Origin: Acidicapsa dinghuensis
GTDB lineage: Bacteria; Acidobacteriota; Terriglobia; Terriglobales; Acidobacteriaceae
Assembly (NCBI RefSeq): GCF_025685685.1
Contig: NZ_JAGSYH010000005.1
Coordinates: 682,001 to 746,000, forward strand
Length of the DNA: 64,000 nt
Direction of reading: 5' to 3'
This document shows, piece by piece, positions 45,432 through 52,411 of this stretch (its first letter is position 1; each line of letters starts with the position of its first letter). Made by a program: the position numbers and the translations under genes. Under the pieces are notes generated by a model, which was not told where the DNA came from, searched no databases, and worked only from the letters and a program-made list of their open reading frames with translations.

Positions 45432-46340
45432 ATGACGAGCATTCCCGATATTCCTCTAACGTCTCACCATCGCATCGAAGCTGACGGGGTTCATGTGTTT
45501 TACCGCGAAGCGGGTCCCACCAACGCTCCGGTCATTCTCTTGCTCCATGGATTCCCCACGTCATCGTTTCAGTATCGAGAGCTGATTCCGCGCCTTGCCG
45601 ACCGCTATCGGGTGATCGCTCCCGATTTGCCGGGCTTTGGCTTCACTGAGGTTCCTGCGGAGCGCGGCTATCACTATACCTTCGACGCCTTGGCAAAAAC
45701 CATCTTCGCCTTTACTCAGGCTCTCAAACTTACCCGTTACGCAATGTACGTATTTGATTACGGAGCGCCTACGGGCTTCCGTCTGGCGTTGATGGCGCCC
45801 GATCGTGTGACCGCCATCATTTCGCAAAATGGCAATGCTTATGAAGAAGGCTTGGGCGATGCCTGGCAGCCGATCCAACGCTATTGGCGCGAACCCACAC
45901 TGGAGCATCGGAATGCCATCCGCACAGGCCTGACCGCGGAAGGAATGCGTCACGAGTATTCAGTCGGAATCCCGGACCCGGCTCTCATCAAACCCGAGGG
46001 CTACACCCTGGACGCTGCGCTATTGGCGCGTCCTGGAAACGTTGATATTCAGCTCGATCTGTTCCTCGACTATGCCAATAATGTGAAGCTGTATCCCAAA
46101 TTCCAGGAGTACTTTCGAACCGCGAAACCTCCGCTCCTCGCAATATGGGGCAAGTTCGATCCGTACTTCATACCTGCTGGAGCAGAAGCGTTCAAGAAAG
46201 ACATCCCGACCGCTACCGTCAGGTTCCTGCCAACGGGACACTTCGCGCTTGAAACTCACTTGCGGGAAATATCCATTGCGATGCGTGAGTTTCTAATGGA
46301 ACACGGGGAGAGTACGGCCTCTGAAGACGCTGCCCTCTAG
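45432..46340 (+). CDS. Alpha/beta hydrolase (haloalkane dehalogenase/epoxide hydrolase-like)
   Basis: The oxyanion motif LLLHGFPTSSFQYRE, the nucleophile region YVFDYGAPTGF with Asp in the nucleophile position, IWGKFDPYFIP and the catalytic His in PTGHFALETH place it among dehalogenase/epoxide-hydrolase-like enzymes. Start at ATG 45432 (MTSIPDIPL) with GAGG upstream; a TTG at 45315 would add a stretch resembling a Tat signal (DRRSFLASAVVG). The gene is less GC-rich than the backbone and lies between dnaB-end copies 1 and 2, suggesting transfer. Confidence 0.78.
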   Translation: MTSIPDIPLTSHHRIEADGVHVFYREAGPTNAPVILLLHGFPTSSFQYRELIPRLADRYRVIAPDLPGFGFTEVPAERGYHYTFDALAKTIFAFTQALKLTRYAMYVFDYGAPTGFRLALMAPDRVTAIISQNGNAYEEGLGDAWQPIQRYWREPTLEHRNAIRTGLTAEGMRHEYSVGIPDPALIKPEGYTLDAALLARPGNVDIQLDLFLDYANNVKLYPKFQEYFRTAKPPLLAIWGKFDPYFIPAGAEAFKKDIPTATVRFLPTGHFALETHLREISIAMREFLMEHGESTASEDAAL

Positions 46341-46490
46341 TCCGCGCAATGCGAAAGCAGACACCACAGGTTGATAACGATGAGCCGGCTTGTGTTCAGT
46401 AATCTCAACTATTGGCTCCAGAGCAATGCGCTCACCCGAGACACCATCCGCAAAGATCAATCAAACAGGAATGGAATAATCATCCGATCA

Positions 46491-46570
46491 ATGCTCTATC
46501 GCGAATGGCTACTCCCCGCCATGATGCGTGTCCAGATTCTCAAACCGAGTAGACTGCGAGAGAAACGCCG
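46491..46570. repeat. dnaB 3'-end-derived repeat, copy 2 (att-like)
   Basis: On the minus strand it reads AAFLSQSTRFENLDTHHGGE then stop, close to the true DnaB end. About 66 of 76 bases match copy 3, including about 17 bp beyond the stop codon (GCGAATG, CTACTCC). There is no dnaB body next to it. Confidence 0.75.
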
Positions 46571-46631
46571 CTAAATTCGAATAGGGAAGGGTGAGTGCCA
46601 AGCTTACTTGTTAGCTAAATATGCGACGACC

Positions 46632-47489
46632 TTACCTTGCATTGCCTATGACACTGTCGATCCAGCTTGCGAAAAAGGAGATGCGAGCGTTCGAAAAATC
46701 CTGTCCGCAAATCCCCTGACGATACGTGTCTGAGTGCATCGTGAAATAATCCGCTTTCTGTGCGTCCAGGCCATGCGCTACGCCGGCCAATTTCCACGCT
46801 CCATGGTCGTTGAGTAGGACAGGGCCACCGCTATCACCGCCACCAATCACACCTTCCAAAGGCAACGCTTTCGCACCACAGTCGAATCTATAGACCAGCA
46901 ATTGATTGTCTGTGCTGATGACTTGGTTGTATGCCCTGCGCAATGCGCCCCTGGTTGGCGCTTTTGGATCAGCGCCCTGCAGGTCGTTCCCTGTAGCACC
47001 CTTCCCGTAAATTTTTGCCACTTGCCCTTGCTCGTCAAGACGCCTGTACAGAGCTACGGGAACCACGTCCTCAACGGGATTGGTCAACTCGAGAAGCGCT
47101 ATATCATGCATGGATGCCCGAGCAGAAGCATGCCTCGCCAGCCATGACTCTGCATCTACTGATTTTACGTCTCGGAAAAGTTTGCTCCAGGTGATTGAGA
47201 AGGCCATGTAGTCGGGATAGCGCACGATCTTTGAAACTTCTCTCCGCTTGCCATTGATCACCACGTAATTATGCGTGGTCTGCATATCCATCGTGGCATG
47301 TGCGGCCGTGACAACCCATTGCTTTGCGATCAATACACCATGACCTTCCCCTGGCAAATCAACGAGTGCCGGAAAGTCTTTTCCCGAAACGGCATATTTT
47401 GCATCGGGAACATCATGCCGGATAACGATGGCATGAGCTGTAATGGCAACTCCTAACAAGGCGAGCAAGAAATAGCGAGATGACTTCAA
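46632..47489 (-). CDS. Secreted trypsin-like serine protease (S1)
   Basis: The signal peptide ends near AITAHA. The catalytic triad is visible: His in VVTAAHA, Asp in MHDIALLEL and Ser in GGGDSGGPVLL. It is 285 aa, a single protease domain. Cysteines near the Ser region (FDCGAK, GICGQD) could form disulfides. Less GC-rich than the backbone and flanked by dnaB-end copies 2 and 3, which suggests arrival by transfer. Confidence 0.85.
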   Translation of the reverse strand: MKSSRYFLLALLGVAITAHAIVIRHDVPDAKYAVSGKDFPALVDLPGEGHGVLIAKQWVVTAAHATMDMQTTHNYVVINGKRREVSKIVRYPDYMAFSITWSKLFRDVKSVDAESWLARHASARASMHDIALLELTNPVEDVVPVALYRRLDEQGQVAKIYGKGATGNDLQGADPKAPTRGALRRAYNQVISTDNQLLVYRFDCGAKALPLEGVIGGGDSGGPVLLNDHGAWKLAGVAHGLDAQKADYFTMHSDTYRQGICGQDFSNARISFFASWIDSVIGNAR

Positions 47490-47730
47490 GGAGCGGTTTC
47501 CTCAGGCAAATGAAGGATAGATAGAAAGGACCTCATAGAACGCCAGCTTTCAGGTGAAGATCGAGGTGAATTTTCACGCAAGGCAATCTTCTCTATCATG
47601 CATGAATCCGTTTGAGAAAAGCCATCGGTAGAGCGGATGAGTTCTTAACTGGCCACATCAGGTCAAAGCGCCATTGATACACGATCCGCAGGAATAAAAT
47701 CGAGCATAAATTCGGACAATCACGATTGCC

Positions 47731-47805
47731 GCTCGATCGCGAATGCCTACTCCTGGTGATGCGTATCCAGATTCTCAAACCGCGTAAACTGCGATAGAAA
47801 CGCCA
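47731..47805. repeat. dnaB 3'-end repeat, copy 3 (authentic end of dnaB)
   Basis: The resident end of dnaB plus about 17 bp beyond its stop (47747). It shows the best match with copy 2 and a shorter match with copy 1. All three copies have the same orientation, as expected for att direct repeats. It is listed separately from the gene because of its possible role as an integration site. Confidence 0.7.
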
Positions 47806-49135
47806 GCTCCACCGATCCCGTCGGACCGTTACGCTGCTTGGCGATAATAATCTCCGCCTTGTTCTTATCGTCCGGATTCTCTTCCTTATCGCGGTTGTAA
47901 TAACTCTCGCGGTGAATAAACGCCACCACGTCTGCATCCTGCTCAATCGATCCCGACTCACGCAGATCGCTCAGCAGTGGCTTCTTGTCATCGCCGCGCC
48001 GTTCACTGTTACGCGATAACTGGCTCAGCGCAATCACCGGCACATCCATCTCCTTCGCCAGCGCCTTCAGCCCGCGCGAAATCGCCGAAACTTCCTGTGT
48101 CCGGTTCTCGTACTTCTTACCGCCCTGCGTCGGCAGCGTAGCCGTCATGAGCTGCAGATAATCGATCACTACCAGATCCAGCTTGCCGCCATTCGCCTGC
48201 TTCAGCCGCCGCGTCTTCGCCCGCATCTCCGCCAGCGAAATACCCGGCGTGTCATCGATAAACACCTTCGACTCCACCAGCTCTTCCAACGCCCTGCGCA
48301 GCTTCTCCTGATCCTCGCGCCCCAAAAAGCCCGTCTGCAATTTGCGCTGATCAACCCACGCCTGCGAAGCAAGCATTCTTCTCAACAGCGCCTCTTTCGA
48401 CATCTCCAGCGAAAACACCGCCACCACCGCGCCGCCCTGCACCGCCGCGTTCTGCGCAATGTTGATCGCCCACGCCGTCTTACCCATCGAGGGCCGCGCC
48501 GCAATGATGATCAGCTCGCTCTTCTGCAACCCCGACGTCATCTTGTCGAACTCGATAAAGTGCGTTGCCAGCCCCGTAACCTCGCGCGCCTGCGAATACA
48601 GGTTGTCGATTGACCCGAACGACCCGGCGACAATATCCTCCAGGCTCGCCAGCCCCTTCGAGATGCTCTTCTCGCCGACCACCATCAGCTGGCCTTCGGC
48701 GGCATTCAGCACATCCAGTGCCGTCTCGCTCTGGTCGGCAGCGCGCGCAATCGCCGCCGAGCAGATCAGCATCAGCTGCCGCAGCAGGCTCTTGTCCTTG
48801 ACGATCCGGATGTACTCTTCGATGATCGGCCGCCGCGGCAGCCCCTCGGTCAGCGACGTCAGATACGCCACGCCGCCCACCGACTCGATCTCCTTGTACC
48901 GCGCCAGCTCATTCGCCAGCGTCACCAGGTCAACGGCATGCCCGGCCGACTCCAGCTCCGTCATCCGCATGTAAATGCGCTGATGCGAATCCAGCGAAAA
49001 GTCCTCAGCCGTCAGCTTTTCCTGCGCCTCGGAAATCGCCTGGTTGTCCAGCAGAATCGCCCCAAGAATCATCTTCTCGGCGGATACGTTCGCAGGTAAG
49101 CCCTGGTCAAGACTGAATGTGGAAGAAGCGGCCAT
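47747..49135 (-). CDS. dnaB: Replicative DNA helicase DnaB
   Basis: Hexameric helicase that unwinds DNA at the replication fork. The N-terminal primase-interacting domain starts VSAEKMILGAILLDNQAI. The RecA-like domain has Walker A ARPSMGKTA (about residues 213-221), Walker B LDLVVIDYLQLM, and the later ISRGLKALAKEMDVPVIALSQLSR. It is 462 aa, the usual length. It appears intact despite the repeat-associated region downstream. The 258 bp upstream hold two-hairpin repeat copy C. Confidence 0.95.
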   Translation of the reverse strand: MAASSTFSLDQGLPANVSAEKMILGAILLDNQAISEAQEKLTAEDFSLDSHQRIYMRMTELESAGHAVDLVTLANELARYKEIESVGGVAYLTSLTEGLPRRPIIEEYIRIVKDKSLLRQLMLICSAAIARAADQSETALDVLNAAEGQLMVVGEKSISKGLASLEDIVAGSFGSIDNLYSQAREVTGLATHFIEFDKMTSGLQKSELIIIAARPSMGKTAWAINIAQNAAVQGGAVVAVFSLEMSKEALLRRMLASQAWVDQRKLQTGFLGREDQEKLRRALEELVESKVFIDDTPGISLAEMRAKTRRLKQANGGKLDLVVIDYLQLMTATLPTQGGKKYENRTQEVSAISRGLKALAKEMDVPVIALSQLSRNSERRGDDKKPLLSDLRESGSIEQDADVVAFIHRESYYNRDKEENPDDKNKAEIIIAKQRNGPTGSVELAFLSQFTRFENLDTHHQE

Positions 49136-49222
49136 CTCAATCCAAGTTTATTGGAAACAGAGCCGTTTTTCTGTGCCTGTGGACAGTGAGGAAATCTCCT
49201 CTCGGTCTCTGCAAAAGGGAGA

Positions 49223-49305
49223 TCGGAGGGAGCAGGGGCATTCATGCCCCTGAATCATCCGGTGGGAAGAACGGGGCTTCAGCCCCGGTCTCTCACCACA
49301 GATGC
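49223..49305. repeat. Two-hairpin dispersed repeat, copy C
   Basis: Stem GGGGCA/TGCCCC around TTCA (49235-49250), then GGGGCT/AGCCCC around TC (49273-49286). The sequence GGAGGGAGCAGGGGCATTCA at 49225-49244 is nearly shared with copy A (17470). It lies between lepB and dnaB. Confidence 0.7.
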
Positions 49306-49393
49306 TTGCACTATAACGGTAAAGATAGACGCAGGCTTCTGGCTCTTTGCTACGTTGTCAATAGCTTAGAGCCGGTTTCCGTCGAGACTTCGC

Positions 49394-50233
49394 TCAACGC
49401 ACCATATGAAAAGTCCGGCTCCAGCGCGTCCCGGTAAAGAAGTGCAAAGCCACATGCCCCATCCACGCCAGCGAATTGCCAATCCCTTTTTTCTCACCTT
49501 GGTCATCCGGCGTTTCGAAAGACCAATAGTTGAACAATGGCCGTCCGATAATGTTTTCCCGCGGCACGAAGCCCCAAAAGCGCGAGTCCAGGCTGTTGTG
49601 CCGGTTGTCGCCCATCATGAAGTACATGCCGGGTGGAACCACCAAGTCGCCGTCGTGCACATAATTTGAGAAGCTCACAGCCCACGACTCTGCGGCCCCA
49701 GTCGCCTCCGATGGGGGTACTGCGGGAAAATCATCGAGGAATTCGTTGAAGTTATCCGTCGTCGTCGGCTGCGCAAATCCAACAGGCTGCGCGACGCCAT
49801 TCACGATCACGATGCCGTTGCGAAGATGAATATGATCGCCTGGTACGCCAATCAACCTCTTCACCAGGGGAGTGTATTTCGGTGTTCCATCCGCGTCAGT
49901 GGCATCAATACCTGACTGATAAACAGGCTTGCGGAACACCACAATATCGCCGCGCCTCGGCTCGCGATACCTTATGAGCGGCATCCACGAAGCGGGCGGC
50001 GATAGCGTGATCTGATCGACGAGCAGATGATCGCCAACCAGCAAAGTGTTTTCCATCGACCCCGACGGAATCATATAGTTTTGGCCTATAAACGTCAGGA
50101 TGAACAGCCCCACCACCAGCACCAGACAGATGCTCGCGACCGCTTCAAACGGCGTCTCTTTGTCCGCATCTCCACCCTGAGCGTCAGGATTCGCCGGCGC
50201 CACAATCGCGGGCTGCATGTTGTTTTTTCCCAT
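49394..50233 (-). CDS. lepB: Signal peptidase I
   Basis: Membrane serine protease that removes signal peptides. One membrane segment (about 31-50) precedes the catalytic Ser in IPSGSM (Ser59). RRGDIVVFRKP, the catalytic Lys in VKRLIGVPGD and GDNRHNSLDSRFWG complete boxes B-E. It is 279 aa. It precedes dnaB in the same direction with a repeat-containing 258-bp gap, so the two are probably separate units. Confidence 0.93.
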   Translation of the reverse strand: MGKNNMQPAIVAPANPDAQGGDADKETPFEAVASICLVLVVGLFILTFIGQNYMIPSGSMENTLLVGDHLLVDQITLSPPASWMPLIRYREPRRGDIVVFRKPVYQSGIDATDADGTPKYTPLVKRLIGVPGDHIHLRNGIVIVNGVAQPVGFAQPTTTDNFNEFLDDFPAVPPSEATGAAESWAVSFSNYVHDGDLVVPPGMYFMMGDNRHNSLDSRFWGFVPRENIIGRPLFNYWSFETPDDQGEKKGIGNSLAWMGHVALHFFTGTRWSRTFHMVR

Positions 50234-50445
50234 GTATTAATCCCAATCCTTTGAGCACGTTTCTCAAGACAGGCCTTGAACCCCGGCTGCTGTCACCAAT
50301 ATAGCCGCTGGGCTATTTCCATTTGGGTGACAAGTCCAATTACCTCGTCAGAACAACCTGGCCGGTGTTCAGCAGACTAGAATGATCCCCGCCGCTGTTG
50401 CGTCCTGTTATTGCCGCGCCAATTTCTCAACGAGGTCTCCTCGCG

Positions 50446-51018
50446 ATGCTCCGTAAGATCCCTGCTCTCAATCTGCTGTCTCTCATGCTCTTCGCTGCCG
50501 CCGTCACCCTCCACGCCGCCGCGCCCGATCCACCAGCCGACTGGCACGCCGCCGTCCGCAATGAAATGCCGCTCCTAGGCCATCGCAACTGGATCCTCGT
50601 TGTCGATTCCGCCTATCCGCTCCAATCCGCGCCCGGCATCGAAACCATCGAAACCAACGACGGCATGACCGACGTCCTCCGCTACGTCCTCGGCACAATC
50701 AATCGCTCCGAACACGTCCGCCCCGACATCACCCTCGACGCCGAACTCCCCTACGTTCCCGAAGAAGACGCCCCCGGTGTCTCGCATTATCGCGACGAGA
50801 TCAAAGACCTCCTGCATCCATACAACGTCACCTCACTGCCCCACGAAAAAATCATCGCCAACATTGCCGAAGCCAGCCGGACCTTCCACATCCTCGTCCT
50901 CAAAACCCACCTCGCCATCCCCTACACTTCAGTCTTCATTCGCCTCAATTGCCGCTATTGGAGCGACGAAGCCGAGTCCCACCTCCGCGCCCGTATGCAG
51001 TCTTCACCCAATCCTTAA
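50446..51018 (+). CDS. Secreted RbsD/FucU-type protein, 190 aa
   Basis: Start taken at ATG 50446 (MLRKIPALNLL); a signal peptide runs to about TLHAAA. The body carries an RbsD/FucU-like pattern: MPLLGHRNWILVVDSAYPL, the catalytic-type His in GHRNW, then LPHEKIIANIAEAS and IPYTSVFIRL, ending with CRYWSDEAESHLRARM. RbsD-type enzymes interconvert sugar anomers and are normally cytoplasmic, so the signal peptide is unusual. No sugar transport genes adjoin. Confidence 0.7.
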   Translation: MLRKIPALNLLSLMLFAAAVTLHAAAPDPPADWHAAVRNEMPLLGHRNWILVVDSAYPLQSAPGIETIETNDGMTDVLRYVLGTINRSEHVRPDITLDAELPYVPEEDAPGVSHYRDEIKDLLHPYNVTSLPHEKIIANIAEASRTFHILVLKTHLAIPYTSVFIRLNCRYWSDEAESHLRARMQSSPNP

Positions 51019-51103
51019 ACGAAACTCACCGGTCACCTGCCAGCTTCCATTTCCAGCTGCTCACCCCGAGCCAACTAAAATGGTCTTAAGGGGTAGCTCT
51101 TTT

Positions 51104-51727
51104 ATGAAGTCATTCGCATTTCTCCTTCGCACCACTTTTGCCGTCCTTAGCCTGCCCGCATTGGCCATGCCTGCTTTCGCTCAGGAAGCCGCATCAACCG
51201 CGCCGCCCGTTGTGAACGCGCCCATCACCACCACCGACAATCCCGCCATCGCCGATCTGCAGAAGATTGAAACCAAGTGGTCAGACGCTCTCAATCAGCG
51301 CGATCAGTACGGCCTTGAACTCGTTCTCTCGCCGCTCTTCATCAACGTCGCCGCCAACGGAGACGTCACCACCCGCAATCAGCAGATCGTAGCCCTCATC
51401 AACCAGGACGACAAAACCGCCGTTACCGACATGCATGTCATCACCGTCCGCATGCTCGGCGACGTAGCGGTAGCCAACGGCACCTACTCCTACCGGCACA
51501 AAGTCAATGGCAATGAAGTCATCGATAAGGGCGTCTTCACCCACGTCTTCCAGCGTCAGCACGGCAACTGGTACTGCCTCAACGCGCAGCGCACCGCCAT
51601 TCGCGAAGACTCACCCAACAAGGCCAAGGCAAAGAAGAAAGAAAAGTCCGACGCCGAGCTGCCTTTCCACATCCCCATCTTCAGCAAAGACAAACAGACC
51701 GGCCCAACTGACGATCCCAAGCAGTAG
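51104..51727 (+). CDS. Secreted DUF4440/SnoaL-like protein, 207 aa
   Basis: ATG 51104 begins a signal peptide ending PAFAQ. The domain from about residue 50 follows the NTF2-like DUF4440 pattern: IADLQKIETKWSDALNQRD, then the strand-rich VTDMHVITVRMLGDVAVANG and KGVFTHVFQRQHGNWYCLNAQ. The C-terminus is a Lys-rich basic tail. These small folds act as enzymes or binding modules; the role here is unknown. Confidence 0.72.
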   Translation: MKSFAFLLRTTFAVLSLPALAMPAFAQEAASTAPPVVNAPITTTDNPAIADLQKIETKWSDALNQRDQYGLELVLSPLFINVAANGDVTTRNQQIVALINQDDKTAVTDMHVITVRMLGDVAVANGTYSYRHKVNGNEVIDKGVFTHVFQRQHGNWYCLNAQRTAIREDSPNKAKAKKKEKSDAELPFHIPIFSKDKQTGPTDDPKQ

Positions 51728-51816
51728 CGCGTTTTCAAAAAGCTGTGAATTTCTTCTCGCAGCGTAAGGGGTTTTCCTGCTTGCGGTACACTTCCTCGCA
51801 GTATCGGAGGCCATCC

Positions 51817-52221
51817 ATGGAAGAAGCCGTACGCAAGCCTCGCTGGAACGCCGCACCGTACTTCATCGTCGATGACGTAATCGCAACCGCCAACTTCTAT
51901 CGCGACAAACTGGGCTTCCGTTATGAGCAGGTCTGGGGCGATCCGCCGTGCTTCACCATCATTCACCGCAACCGCGCCCACATCATGCTCAGCCAGCCCG
52001 CGCAGCCCGGCTCCATGCGCCCCAACAGCACCGTCGATCCCGAACAAACCATCTGGGACGCCTACATCTGGATCGACAACGCCGATGCCCTCTACGAAGA
52101 ATTCACGCAGAAAGGTGTCACCATCACTGCGCCTCTTTGCGACCAACCCTACGGCTGCCGCGAATTCACCATCCGCGATTGCAACGGCTACACCATAGGC
52201 CTCGGCCAGATCATCGAATAA
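51817..52221 (+). CDS. VOC superfamily (glyoxalase/bleomycin-resistance-like) protein
   Basis: Starts at ATG 51817 (MEEAVRKPRW) with GGAGG 7 nt upstream. The VOC pattern is clear: PYFIVDDVIATANFYRDKLGF, then HIMLSQPAQPG, YIWIDNADALYEEFTQKGV and the closing EFTIRDCNGYTIGLGQ. At 134 aa it is one domain of paired beta-alpha-beta-beta-beta modules, binding a metal in most relatives. The substrate cannot be told from sequence. Confidence 0.85.
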   Translation: MEEAVRKPRWNAAPYFIVDDVIATANFYRDKLGFRYEQVWGDPPCFTIIHRNRAHIMLSQPAQPGSMRPNSTVDPEQTIWDAYIWIDNADALYEEFTQKGVTITAPLCDQPYGCREFTIRDCNGYTIGLGQIIE

Positions 52222-52267
52222 GCCAGCGGCGCATCAATCAGCAAGCAGCCTCCGACACCAACAAAAG

Positions 52268-52303
52268 TTGTCATCCTGAGCAAAGCGAAGGATCTGCTTT
52301 TGT
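52268..52303. repeat. GTCATCCTGAG-type dispersed repeat, copy 2
   Basis: Contains GTCATCCTGAGCAAAGCGAA and GGATCTGCTTTTG, the same core as the copy at 28744. It lies in the 190-bp gap between the VOC gene and mnmG. Confidence 0.65.
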
Positions 52304-52411
52304 CTTCGCCGGTCTTTCGGTCATTCCCAAACCGAATCTGCTTCTCCCCAACAAGCGAGCGTAATCCACCATCGCGGAGCCGTTCACACTCCCACTCCAC
52401 AGTCGTTGTCG

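Noticed and set aside
44965..47805. Complete prophage or integrative element at dnaB
   Set aside because: No integrase, phage or conjugation gene is visible between the repeats. Only two cargo genes are present, so at most a remnant or non-autonomous insertion can be claimed.
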